Below are positions 54,640-64,000 of a stretch of DNA of 64,000 bases, one piece after another. A model generated the notes under the pieces. The model was not told the DNA's origin. It saw nothing but the letters and a program-made list of their open reading frames with translations, and did no database searches. Every line of letters begins with the position of its first letter. The stretch's first letter is position 1. The stretch lies in the NCBI GenBank assembly GCA_973895155.1, contig OZ316897.1, forward strand, positions 7,254,001-7,318,000. The letters run 5' to 3'. Made by a program: the position numbers and the translations under genes. The stretch is from Marsupella aquatica. Taxonomy: Eukaryota; Marchantiophyta.

Positions 54640-54782
54640 TGTTGTGGGATAAATGAGACAAAGAGTTGGTTCCATCTTTACTCTTGGTAGAATATGTACA
54701 TGTGGCTACGGCCTAAGTAGTTAGGGTAGTTACATAGGTAGTTATCCCAAAGGTAGACTTAACTCAAGTATGAGTTACAACA
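54640..54782 (-). repeat. 5' LTR of element D
   Basis: 143 bp, identical to the left copy. The primer-binding site lies just inside at 54,626-54,639. Confidence 0.93.
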
Positions 54783-55089
54783 AGAATCTTTTTTTCTTCA
54801 TTTTTTTTTCTTTTTTGCATCGCAACTTGGCGGCCTCTCTGAAATGAGGTGGCAGCTGATATCAGGTACGCTAATGAAAGTGCCTGATAACTGATGAGAT
54901 TACTTATCTCCACATAATTGAATTCTTAGAGACTTACACTAGCCCATAATTCTACATTGGATTGGAATGAAATGTTAGATAGCCTCATAAGTTCCTTCAA
55001 TAGTTTTTAATATATTTAATGTAGTCTTTTTGATTCCAACATGAATTTGACTTGTAAGATTGAATGATGCTCAGCCTTAAATGACCCGC

Positions 55090-55447
55090 TTTGCCTGTGT
55101 TTACTCTCATTATATGTATTTCTCTCCTCTGGTCCTTCATGTGGGGAGAAATCAGATCAGGAAAAACACTTCAAACATACACGTGCTCAATAGTTATGTG
55201 GTTCGCCTCAAGGTTGGCTACGTCCACGGGAATACAAAGCTTTATTAACGGTTATATGTCTACTCAAGCATCACCATAGCTCTCATCTCTTGCTATATCA
55301 CCGTGTTCTCTCTTGAGAACTCTCTTGTGTGTTCTCACATCACATAGAAGTTGAAGAGATAAGGACCAATCTCTTCAACTAGGGTTTACTCTAACCCTAG
55401 TTAACATACTAACCATAGTTCAACCCAAGACTGAGTTACCCTCTACA
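55090..55447 (-). repeat. Probable 3' LTR of the Tork-like element
   Basis: It follows the polypurine tract. In element sense it starts TGTAGAGGGTAAC and contains CCGTGGACGTAGCC, a phrase I associate with plant Copia R/U5 regions, and AACCACATAA. The outer end is a guess, as no second LTR exists in the window. Confidence 0.5.
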
Positions 55448-55770
55448 AACTCCCCCTTGATTCACGTCTTGGGAGGGTTCATAACATTGTCTTTTCCTTA
55501 CAAATTCCTCCACGGGAAGTTCAAGACAGTAGGGCCAAAAGACCCTCCCCCTAATGCAAGGGTTAACTAGAACTAAGCTGTAGCCAATAAGCAATCGGAT
55601 GGAGTACTCATATAGAGACATTTTCTTGGTTAACTCTATATTTACAATATTTGTAAATAATTACAATGCCTTGAAAAACTATTGGAGTCTAATACTTTGG
55701 TAAAAGCATCCACTGGATTAAGCTTTCCATCAATCTTGACAAGCTCAAATTCATCATCCAAAAATGCCTG

Positions 55771-56053
55771 TCAGACGGGCTGTCGGATAAAATGATAGCG
55801 GACATTAATGTGCTCTACCTTGCCATCCATCACCTGATTCTTGGCGGTGTAAATTGCACTTTGATTGTCATAATGAAGATTCACACAATCTTGTGATAAG
55901 CCCATCTTCGTGAGAAGCTTTTTCAACCAAATGGTCTCTGATGCTGCTTCTGCTGCCGCTACATACTCGGCATCCATAGTAGACTTTGAAACACACTTTT
56001 GGAGAGTAGATTTCCAATTAATGCATCCACCAGCAAGTGGAAATACATATCTA
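55771..56053 (-). pseudogene. Tork-like RNase H, downstream part
   Basis: Reads TTRYVFPLAGGCINWKSTLQ, CVSKSTMDAEYVAAAEAASE, TIWLKKLLTKMGLSQDCVNL, YDNQSAIYTAKNQ and VEHINVRYHFIRQPV, the canonical Copia RNase H series. The upstream part of the same domain (VDADYVGDLDKKRLTTT) lies on the far side of element E at about 59,990-59,935, which shows that one gene was split by the insertion. Confidence 0.92.
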
Positions 56054-56058
56054 GTTGT

Positions 56059-56168
56059 TGTGAGAATATGAATGGAATGAACATGTGTATAGTCGGGAAT
56101 AGGAGTACATATAGTGGGACCAGGGTGACCGGCTGGTCCGGTCGTCCGGTCAAAGGTAGAGTCTAACA
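56059..56168 (-). repeat. 3' LTR of element E
   Basis: 110 bp, identical to the right copy. CTCCCTTTTGGA next to it is the reversed polypurine tract. Confidence 0.95.
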
Positions 56169-56479
56169 CTCCCTTTTGGATATATAGTGACAACTATATA
56201 GACAACATAGACTATACCTATTATATCATGTTCATAGGAAATACATGATATAAGTACAATCGAGGTAGACTGCCTTGTTAAAAAACCTTTATCAACTCTA
56301 GCTTAGTAAAAACTCTACCAGTGTAGCAGAGAAAAATATGAGTGCTAAAGGAAAAAGAGTGCAGCCTAACAGTCCTCGTCGTAATAAATGTCAATGTTAA
56401 GTAAAGTTAGATGCTATAGTAAATCTAGTTTTAACATTTGTCTCATCAGTAGGTCGTCAACAGCATATCATCAGCATCA

Positions 56480-58200
56480 TCAAGTATCATGTGGAGCAGC
56501 AACTTCCATAGTCATCATGCGTCGCACGCTCCGTAGTCCAATCGCCTGGCAGTGTCGGTGATGAACTGATGGTGGTAGTGATTTGGTGAAGAGATCCGCA
56601 CAGTTGTCTGCACTTGAAATCTGCAAAATGTTGATCTCTTTTCCATGTAACTCGTGGGTGTAGAAAAACTTTGGAGCTATATGCTTCACGCGATCGCCTT
56701 TGATGAATCCTTTCGTGATCTACTGTATACATGCTGCGTTATCTTCAAAAATGTTAGTAGGCTTCGTTAGTGGTGGTAGGCCGCATTTGGTGTTGATGTG
56801 GTTTATAAATAATCGTAACCAAACGGCTTCACGACTAGCCTCATGTAGAGCTAAAATTTCTGAGTGATTCGATGAGGTTGATGTTAGGGTCTGTTTCACG
56901 CTTTTCCAAGAAAAAGTGGTACCCCCAATAGTAAAAACATATCCGGTTTGAGATTTTGCGGTGTCCGTGTCGGAAAGATATCCGGCATCCGCGTATCCTA
57001 TGAGTTCGTGGTTTGCACCGAATGGGTAAAATAACCCAGTATCGGTGGTGCCACGCAGATATCTAAATACGTGCTTAACTCCGTTCCAGTGTCTGGCTGT
57101 GGGAGTTGCACTATGTCTGGCTAGTAAGTTAACTGCAAATGCAATGTCTGGCCTAGTCTGATTTGCTAGGTACATTAATGCTCCTATCGCAGAAAGATAT
57201 GGAGTTTCTGGTCCTAATATGGGTTCATGTTCTTCGCGCTTGCGAAAAACATCAGTGGTGTTTTCTAATGAACGTACAACCATTGGTGACGTCAATGGGT
57301 GTGCTAGGTTCATATTGAACTGTTTTAGGATCTTTTCAGTTTGTGTGGTCTGATGGAGCATCTTGCCAGTGGGTAGGATCTCTAGTTGTAAGCCTAAGCA
57401 AAAGTTTGTATGTCCAAGGTCTTTCATCTCAAATGTGGATTTAAGACTGGTAATAGTATCTTCTGTAAGTTGGGGTGTCCCGAATATATTTAAGTCATCA
57501 ACATAAATAGAAATGATGACATATTCATCATCCACATGTTTAATAAATAAACATGGTGTAATGGCATCATGGGAAAAACCCATGGCAATCATTTCATCAG
57601 TAAATCTTTGATACCATACTCTGCCACTTTGTTTCAGGCCATATAATGCCTTCAACACGCGGATAGCTAGTCCGCGGCGAGTATTCCGTACGGTTGACAC
57701 AGCGGTGTCGTTATTATGAGTTACATGTGTAGATGACACATGAGGTGTAACTTGAGATAATTGTGTTATAATCTTATGTAAATATGGAATATGCGATTTA
57801 GCGCCTTGAGCTAAAGCTCGGCGTCGTTGCTCCAACTCAGGAGGTGATCGCATGTATAGACAAGTGTCTAAAGTGCCATATAGATATGCAGTTGCAACAT
57901 CTAGTTGTCGCATCTGTAGTTGGTGGAAAATGGCAAATCCGATAAGATATCGGAATGTTGTGCTATCCATAACCGATGAGTAGGTTTCATCGTAATGAAT
58001 TCCCGGTTGTTGTGTAAATCCTTTCCCTACCAGACGTGCTTTATAGCGTACAACTTGGTCTTTATCATTTCTTTTGCGGACAAATGTCCACTTGTAGCCA
58101 ATTAGGTGTATGTCTTGCGGTGTTGGCTCGACTGGGCCAAAAGTGTGTCTGCTTAGTAGGGAATCTAATTCTCCATTGATAGTTTTTTTTTTTTTTTGAA
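56480..58200 (-). pseudogene. Element E reverse transcriptase / RNase H
   Basis: A single open frame (58,213-56,720, 497 codons) covers RT from TINGELDSLLSRHTFGPVEP through YMRSPPELEQRRRALAQGAK, LKALYGLKQSGRVWYQRF and IISIYVDDLNIFG, plus most of RNase H (IGYADAGYLSDTDTAKSQTG, SWKSVKQTLTSTSSNHSEIL). A TAG after CIQ at 56,720 replaces the CAG of element A; the remainder (IAPKFFYTHELHGKEINILQ) is open in the same family frame to about 56,487. The frame is nearly identical to that of element A but lacks its RNase H frameshift. It has no ATG of its own at the fusion point. Confidence 0.92.
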
Positions 58201-58213
58201 TGTATAACTGCAA

Positions 58214-59810
58214 GGTTTCTTTTGTATTATCTTTTTCCTTTGTTAAGCTGTGCAGTAATGAGGTTTTTCAGTTTGTGCAGTTATTAGTGGTTATTTACTC
58301 ATGACCTGGTTAAGTGCACATTTGGCTTTGTAAAGTTGAGTTCCTTTGTTACGAAATGCACTTATGGAGGTTTTGTGGTTATTGGTCGTGCACTTAGCGG
58401 TTTTCAATCGGACTCGACGTTTTGTCGATGAAATGTAGTGCAATTCTCCCCTCTTGGTGATCCCATTGCTGGTGTTCCTTTGGTGCCTCTTAAAATCTCG
58501 TCTTGCTTCAATTAGAGTTCTGACTTGTTACTCTTGTTTCGCTCCCTTCCAAGGTTCGCGTGTCTGCACTGGGTCCTTGATATACCTCTGCATCGATTTT
58601 GCTTATCATTCCCGATTCTCTGTTTTCACGCCATCGCCATCGTCATCTGTTCGCACTTTGAATTCTGGTCCTGAAAAGTCAGGCTTCGCGTCTGTGCTCG
58701 GCTGTCTTCCTTCTCCATATTCGTGCATCGACTCTGGTCGCACTTAGCTATAAAACTATCCTGCAAGTCTCCGGACTCATCCGTCATTCCTAGTGTTACG
58801 CTGTGACCTGCAGATGCTATGTCGGCGTCGAGACTGCCATGTTGGGCCGATGGATCGGGACGAGGCAGTGGTTCTCTTATGATTTCTGATGATGTAACAT
58901 AATTTCAATTGGACCTTCGTAAGCTTCCTTCGCGCTCATGCTTTCTCCTTTCGTGACTTGCGAGGGTCACGGACCATCGGGATCGCTCCTTTCCTTTCGA
59001 TTTTCCTTGTGTCCTTATCAGGATTCGAGGCTCCAATGTTGATCCTGTTGCTCTTCTTTTGATCTCTTCCTTTTCTGCTATATTGTCCTTACGAGTTCAA
59101 GTCTCAATGTCCCTGTGGCATTTCTTTGAAATTTCGGTGCTCCCTGTTTCTTCCGTTTTCGGCTTCACTCGTAATTCCTCTTGCTTCGCCTTCTGGTCCT
59201 GATCACTTCACCTCTCGATTCAGGCATCATCGATCCATCCCTATCCACTCTCCTTCAATTTTTGGAAGATTATATGGCCTCGTCTCCTCTATTTTCGAAA
59301 GTACTTATGGTATCCTCATTGTACTTTCTTGCTGCGCCTGTGATTGACGGACCTTATCACCTCCGATCTCCGTAAGCCTTTGAGAGTTTCCTCCGATCTC
59401 TGTAAGCTTTTCAAAGTTTCTTTGCTCCTTTCCGATCTCGAGTTCGCTAAATGATACTGAGGCCGGCTCTCGCTGATTGGGGCTCAATTCTCAATTTTCA
59501 AAATGACTCTGCTCGATCTGCTTCTCTTGATCGATCGCTCCAATCCTTTTTCCAATCTCTTATCGCAGTCGTGAGGATCTCGTATGCTGCTTCTTTCCGA
59601 TCTCTCTCGGTTCTCCTCCAATGAGTCCGGATCGATGTCCTTATGAATTCTAGTCTCTCACTACGCTTCCGATATTGTTTAAGTGTCGAGGCCTTATCAT
59701 TATTTAATGAGTCCTCGCTCCCTTTTTCATGCAATCTCCATAACCCTTCAAAAGTTTCTTAGCCTCCGTCTCTTTTCTTCTTCTTTTTCTTGGCTCCGCT
59801 GGCTGAGACC
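58214..59810 (-). other. Leader of element E
   Basis: About 1.6 kb between the 5' LTR and the deletion junction. It is the counterpart of the long leader of element A (both keep AAAGGAAA- and GCAGTTA-type phrases near the gag side) but is quite diverged in most of its length. No protein domain is seen. Confidence 0.6.
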
Positions 59811-59824
59811 TCGTGCTGATAATG
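59811..59824 (-). promoter_or_regulatory. Primer-binding site of element E
   Basis: In element sense CATTATCAGCACGA follows the 5' LTR, one base different from elements A and D (A for G at the second position). Confidence 0.8.
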
Positions 59825-59934
59825 TGTGAGAATATGAATGGAATGAACATGTGTATAGTCGGGAATAGGAGTACATATAGTGGGACCAGGGTGACCGGCT
59901 GGTCCGGTCGTCCGGTCAAAGGTAGAGTCTAACA
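59825..59934 (-). repeat. 5' LTR of element E
   Basis: 110 bp, identical to the left copy and flanked by GTTGT. Confidence 0.95.
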
Positions 59935-61071
59935 GTTGTCAATCTCTTCTTATCTAGATCACCTACGTAGTCTGCATCCACATAACCTTGAAGCACTTTC
60001 ATATTGTTTGAACTTGCATCAAATAATAAACCCTTCTTAGTGGAACCTTTGCTGTAGCGCAAAATTCATGTCACTGCTTCCCAATGAACTTTTTTTGGAT
60101 TTGCCACGTATCTACTTACCTTGCTAATGGAATAAGCTATGTCTGGTTGGGTGCATACCATGAGATACATTAAACTACTCACAACATTTTCATAAGGAAC
60201 TTTGGACATCAAACTTTTTTTTGTTGCATCCGATGGACAAAATGCTGCAAAAATATTAAAATGCCTTGCCAAAGGAACACTCACAGCCTTAGCATGTGCC
60301 ATGTTTAGTTTTGAGAGCACCTTCTCTACATATCTTGTTTGCGTCAGCCAAAGTTTGGCTTTGTCTACATCCCTAACAATCTCCATGCCTAGGATCCTCT
60401 TGGTTGTGCCCAAGTCCATCTTAAACTCAAAACTGAGTTGGGCCTTAAGCTTATCAACTTCGCCCCTATCCTTTGTTGCAATGAACATGTCATCCACATA
60501 AAGTACAAGGATGACAAACTTAAAACCTGTGTTGTTCACACGCCTGATGTAAAACACATGGATCGTACACGCTTTGCACAAATCCAAGCAATTTCAAAAA
60601 TTCATCAAAACGTGTGTTCCACTACCTTGGGCTCTGCTTTAATCCATACGAGGATTTTAGCAATCTGCATACCAAATTTTCCTTTCCCTTTTGCATAAAA
60701 CCCTCTGGTTGCCTCATGTAAATCACCTCGTCCAACGATCCATATAAGAATGTCGTGACAACATCCATTTGATCTAAAACCAGATCAAATAAAACTACAA
60801 GAGCACATAGCAGACGTATTGTTGAATACTTTGCTACGGGTGAAAAAACCTCATTGTAGTCTATACCTTTCTATTGAGTAAAACCCTTGGCTACCAACCG
60901 AGCCTTAAATATCTTCTCAGCATCCTTTGCGGGTCCATCTTTCTTTCTATACACCCACTTGTTGTCAACATCCTGCTCGTCACTAGGTAGACTTGTGAGT
61001 TTCCAAGTCTTGTTATCATGAAGTGATTTTATTTCCATGCGCATCGCCGCCTGCCATTGTTGCTTCTCCAT
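59935..61071 (-). pseudogene. Tork-like reverse transcriptase and start of RNase H
   Basis: The frame 61,071-60,871 reads RMEIKSLHDNKTWKLTSLPS and IFKARLVAKGFTQ, then a stop. 60,587-60,066 reads VILVLYVDDMFIATKDRGEV with the catalytic YVDD, FKMDLGTTKRILGMEIVRD, QTRYVEKVLSKLNMAHAKAV and CTQPDIAYSISKVSRYVANP. Between these the LKSSYGLKQSPR motif can be read in another frame near 60,640. Unlike elements A, C and E, the YMRQPEGF-to-YGLKQ distance here is of ordinary length. Several lesions make it inactive. Confidence 0.88.
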
Positions 61072-61086
61072 AGAAGCTAGGACCTC

Positions 61087-62174
61087 TCAAAATGAGGATG
61101 AATCTCCATCTTCTATCACCAATGCATCAATAGATTCTTCATCCAAATCCACTTGATCAGAAGAAAGCCAAGTTCCATACCTTTCTCGGGCTTGATGTTT
61201 GCGAGTTCCTCTTCGCATTGAAGACTCTGGCTGATCTGATTGTAGTGTGCTTTGCCTTATAGTGGTATCATCATATTCTTCATCTAACACATCCTTTCCC
61301 CTTAAATCCTCTAGAGGAGGAGATTGCTCTTTGTTAGTAGTAGGGAATTGATCTATCTCCCCCTCCTTCAATGATTTTTCTTCATTGAAGGATACATCCC
61401 AACTAGCAAGTAACTTGCAATCAACTGGATCCCACAATCGATAACCTTTAACTTCACGTTGATAACCAAGAAAAATGCATTTTTGGGCTCTAGGATCTAG
61501 CTTAGTCCTATTGTTGCTAGGAACATGTGCATATGCTTCACAGCCAAAAACCCTAAGTTTTGAATAATCAGCAGGTTGATTGTGCCATAGCTCAAAGGGG
61601 GTTTTATATGTAATTGCCCGACTAGGAGAGAGATTTACTAGATAAGCATAAATGTTGAAAGCTTCCGCCCAAAAGATTTGTGACAATTTAGAGTGGCTCA
61701 ACATGCTCCTTGCTTGCTCCAACAATGTGCGGTTGAGTCACTCAGCAACACCATTTTGCTCAAGAGTGTACATAGTTGTGAGATAGTGAGTAATTCCCTT
61801 ATTTGCACAATACGTGTTGAACTCGCCAGAGATGTATTCACCACCATTATCTGATCATAGATATCTCACATTCTTTGCAGTCTATGTCTCAACTTGAGCT
61901 ACCCATTATTTGAAGATGGAAAGCACTTCAAACTTATGGGCAATGAAGTAAATCCAAACAAACCTTGGATAATCATCGATAAATGATACATAGTATTGTT
62001 TGCCTGAATGCGAGAAAACCGGAGCATGACCCCACACATCGAAATAAATATACTCAAGTATAACTTTAGAATGATAAATGGCAGTTGGAAATGGAGTTCT
62101 TGTTTTCTTGCCAATAATGCAATGATCACAAACAACTCAACTTGCACACTTGCAATCCTGGTAGGAGATGTCAC
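61087..62174 (-). pseudogene. Tork-like integrase
   Basis: The downstream part (61,725-61,087) is a 212-codon frame: MLEQARSMLSHSKLSQIFWA, then PFELWHNQPADYSKLRVFGC and KCIFLGYQREVKGYRLWDP. Upstream pieces in shifted frames give [25 protein letters not shown] and EQNGVAE, the sites of the catalytic residues. Stops inside these pieces and near 61,740 show decay. Confidence 0.85.
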
Positions 62175-62341
62175 TTGTGTAAGATTTCCAAACTTTTTTC
62201 ACTCATGTGACCAAGCCGAGCATGCCATAAATTGATTTTCTCCTCTTGAGATGTGACCAAATTGACTTTGGCAAGAAGGGTGGTGCCTTCCAGGACATAA
62301 AAGTTTCTTTTTTTCTTGCCAATAAGAACTTCATTTGATCC

Positions 62342-62881
62342 CTACGTGACTGTTAACACCCCATCAGTTGCACTCCATTGATAACCCTTCGCATCCATGT
62401 AGCCAAGAGAAATCAAATTTTTACACATTTCTAGAATGTGTCTGACATTTGATAGAGTATAGTACTTGCCACCGGGTAGTTGAATCTTTACATATCCAAA
62501 CCCTAAAACTTTGCAAGAATGATTATTTCCCATCAAAACAGATCCGTTGATAGGAGTCTAGGATGATAAAATTTCACGCATATAACACATGTGATACGAG
62601 CAAGCCGAATCCAAGATCCATTGACAATCCTCAACTTGAGAAGCGGTACACAATGCAAATCCTTCACTATCCTCTTCTCGAACAACTACTTGGGCTGAAG
62701 AACCAGCAACTTCCTTGAATGTGTCTTTGACGCGACAATCCTTCTTCATGTGACCCACTTTGTCATACTTCCAACACTTTATCTCACAAGTAGACTTGGA
62801 TGGTGATTTAGATCGAGATCTAGATCTAGATCTAAACCTCCTCCTACCAAAAGATCGGTCCTGGAACCTTTCTTGCTCCAT
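62342..62881 (-). pseudogene. Tork-like gag zinc knuckle, protease and pre-integrase region
   Basis: The frame 62,881-62,558 has an RS/SR-like basic stretch (RRRFRSRSRSRSKSPSKS), a knuckle KCWKYDKVGHMKKDC in which the second cysteine is Tyr, and the protease motif WILDSACSYHMC. The next frame (62,536-62,342) reads VLGFGYVKIQLPGGKYYTLS and VRHILEMCKNLISLGYMDAK of the protease / pre-integrase link. The Arg/Ser richness comes from a GATCTA-type repeat in DNA at about 62,806-62,832. Confidence 0.85.
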
Positions 62882-62960
62882 GGTGTCATGCCATCGGCCT
62901 AGTCCTTTGGCTGATCTACGTCTAAGACGGACACTTCCCTTGTTAGTATTTGGGTTCAGG

Positions 62961-64000
62961 CAAGGAGGGACGTGCGGAGTGCATATAATTCTCCTAGACT
63001 AGCGCTAAGTGTGCATACATTTACTTACAAGCACGCCTAGGTATACTTTATGTTCCATCGCCGAAACGTACCTTAGTCAACACGGGGTCGATCCCGGCTT
63101 ACGGAGCCTTTGTGTTACCGCCTTTGATCCGGATCCATTAGTACAAGTGCTCAACCCCGACTCGCAATCCCGTACCCGTAACCTGCACCCCGTGCATGCT
63201 TGGCATAACGTGTTCGGCCTGGCATTGATACTTGCATACGAGACTCATACATGCATTCATACATAAACATAAATCTTGATTTAGACGAAGGAATTGAGGG
63301 GAAAGAATTTCATTCATATATGATCATACACTTACGATTGGGTGACCCAACACCTCGTGAATGAACGGGCCCAAGGCCAAGGGGTATACACTACAACGGA
63401 GCCCGGCTCCGCACTTGCTCAGCGAGCTTAGTCATATACCCTCCCCTTGGCACTCCGGCACTTCATCGAGTTTGGGACTCCCCGCGCGTACCGCGAATGG
63501 CCAACTTCTGAGTCTAAAATCCCCCCCGGTGCCTCTACCGGGGGGCTGCTAAATACTAAGGGCTGAGGACCAGCCTGGCCTCGTGCCCAAATCTACGCTA
63601 ATATATCCTTGCTAAGCTGGTTACGGCTTGTTCTATTAGTCTAACCTATTCTACACAGGCTGGCTAGTGTGTTAGCACCGCTATCTTCTGGCAAGCACTT
63701 GTCCTAACAGCCTGTTGTAGCTACTCCTAGTTCTATTCTAATCCTAACTCTCCGCTAATGCCTGGTGCGCTTGCCAGAGCCGTTCGAGTGGGAGCGGCCA
63801 TCCCGCTGCCTACGGAGTCTATCGTTGTCCATCTTGAGGAGTTGGACTTGGTCTAGCAGAGATTTGTTCTCTCGCTTCGCCGCATCCATCTCCTCAACTG
63901 CCTCCTGGCATGCCTCTTCTAGTTGCTGGGCGTTGCTCGTCAACTTGTCCACCATCTGGGTCTGCTTCTCGGCTTCGGTTTGAAGGCCGCGCTACTTCAG
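62961..64000. other. Unassigned region, probably retroelement-derived
   Basis: The sequence is GC-richer than the Tork-like element, with no overlap in content. It begins near a TAGCGCTA palindrome (63,000-63,007) like those at 7.7-8.5 kb. Apart from a coiled-coil frame near the right edge, no coding region was recognised. Confidence 0.4.
63755..63955 (-). other. Coiled-coil open frame (66 codons), possible gag remnant
   Basis: Begins MVDKLTSNAQQLEEACQEAV and continues with regular hydrophobic spacing (SLLDQVQLLKMDNDRLRRQR), typical of a coiled coil, ending in a basic tail. The frame is open for some codons beyond the ATG toward the window edge (QTEAEKQTQ), with a stop just before the edge. 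Coiled coils of this sort occur near the ends of Ty3-type gag proteins and in many cellular proteins, so no product is named. Confidence 0.4.

Larger units (their letters stand above)
51277..54782 (-). mobile_element. Element D: young non-autonomous LTR element, 143-bp LTRs
   Basis: Two 143-bp LTRs (TGTTGTGGGATAAATG ... GAGTTACAACA) are identical to each other, and a perfect target duplication AGAAT flanks the element (51,272-76 and 54,783-87). The primer-binding site beside the right LTR (plus-strand TCGTGCTGATAACG) puts the element on the minus strand. The 3.2-kb interior has no gag, integrase or RT that I can recognise, so the element must be moved in trans. It does contain a degraded small heat-shock-protein segment and other unassigned frames. 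Confidence 0.93.
50811..54910. mobile_element. Mutator-like non-autonomous TIR element, split by element D
   Basis: A 10-bp direct repeat CACATAATTG flanks the segment (50,801-10 and 54,911-20), within the usual 9-11 bp range for Mutator-type insertion. Just inside, the left end reads CATCAGTTATCAG and the reverse complement of the right end reads the same 13 bases, with further matching CTGATATCAG blocks. The right terminus, read inward, begins GAGATAAGTAATC, similar to Mutator ends. Without the later 3.5-kb insertion (element D) the element would be about 590 bp with no coding capacity. It carries the hairpin array described separately. Confidence 0.65.
56059..59934 (-). mobile_element. Element E: young, internally deleted relative of element A
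   Basis: 110-bp LTRs (element sense TGTTAGACTCTACC ... ATTCTCACA) are identical to each other, with target duplication GTTGT (56,054-58 and 59,935-39). LTR ends, polypurine tract and RT-RNase H sequence closely match element A. Gag, protease, integrase and the RT N-terminus are missing: the leader (about 59,824-58,200) is joined to RT at an A-run near 58,186-58,198. It is therefore a non-autonomous deletion derivative that moved recently, into the RNase H gene of the older Tork-like element. Confidence 0.95.
55090..62960 (-). mobile_element. Tork-like Copia element, decayed, 5' truncated, split by element E
   Basis: On the minus strand, from right to left: gag zinc-knuckle region and protease (62,881-62,558), pre-integrase (62,536-62,342), integrase (about 62,174-61,087), RT (61,071-60,066), then RNase H interrupted at 59,939/56,054 by element E and resuming at 56,053-55,771. 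A polypurine tract (reverse of CTCCCCCTTGA, 55,449-55,459) and a probable 3' LTR follow. The gag N-terminus, leader and 5' LTR are absent; sequence changes character near 62.96 kb. Many stops and frame shifts show age. Confidence 0.9.

Noticed and set aside
55523-55900. Extra host gene in the stretch left of the Tork-like RNase H
   Set aside because: The frames there are continuous with the pol C-terminus and the non-coding 3' region of the Copia element.

Overview
The window is nuclear DNA from a land plant. The genes are intron-rich with GT-AG borders and mostly short introns of about 75 to 700 bp. They encode plant-type proteins, and the surroundings are plant-type retroelements (an L1-like LINE with a DUF4283 ORF1, and several Copia elements). 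The compact introns and the unusual Copia lineage suggest a bryophyte or other seed-free plant, but the sequence alone does not settle this.

Three host genes can be rebuilt exon by exon. (1) 11.4-18.6 kb, plus: an alpha-type subunit of pyrophosphate-dependent phosphofructokinase, 19 exons, about 612 aa. (2) 19.4-23.8 kb, minus: a class-3 (sn1-specific diacylglycerol-lipase-like) lipase, 8 exons, about 590-598 aa, convergent with gene 1. (3) 33.1-40.2 kb, plus: a CHR10/ALC1 (CHD1L)-type SNF2 remodeller with a C-terminal macro domain, 17 exons, about 898 aa, including an 8-nt microexon. They do not form a pathway; they are neighbouring housekeeping genes.

The rest is mostly mobile DNA. 1-5.4 kb is a decayed L1-type LINE (minus) running off the left edge. 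9.2-10.85 kb is a Copia 3' fragment. 25,671-32,518 is a complete but decayed Copia element with 110-bp LTRs and TSD CATAC ('element A'). 43,315-49,597 is a second complete, decayed Copia element (minus, 169-bp LTRs, TSD GATAT; 'element C'). 50,811-54,910 is a Mutator-like terminal-inverted-repeat element (10-bp TSD) carrying a hairpin array. It was later split by a young 3.5-kb LTR element with identical 143-bp LTRs and TSD AGAAT ('element D'), which has no recognisable gag-pol and contains a degraded small heat-shock-protein segment. About 55.1-62.96 kb is an older Tork-like Copia element (minus) whose RNase H region was split by a young, internally deleted relative of element A (56,059-59,934, identical 110-bp LTRs, TSD GTTGT; 'element E'). 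63-64 kb is unassigned, probably retroelement-derived.

The most striking shared signal is the primer-binding site. Elements A, C, D and E all carry TTATCAGCACGA next to the 5' LTR. This is not the usual site for the 3' end of initiator tRNA-Met. It complements the anticodon arm of plant tRNA-Ile(AAU) if position 34 is read as inosine, which suggests priming by a 5' tRNA half. The A/C/E family also has a roughly 60-80 residue insertion in reverse transcriptase just before the LYGLKQ motif. All exon borders and element ends were read by eye; nothing was searched against a database.
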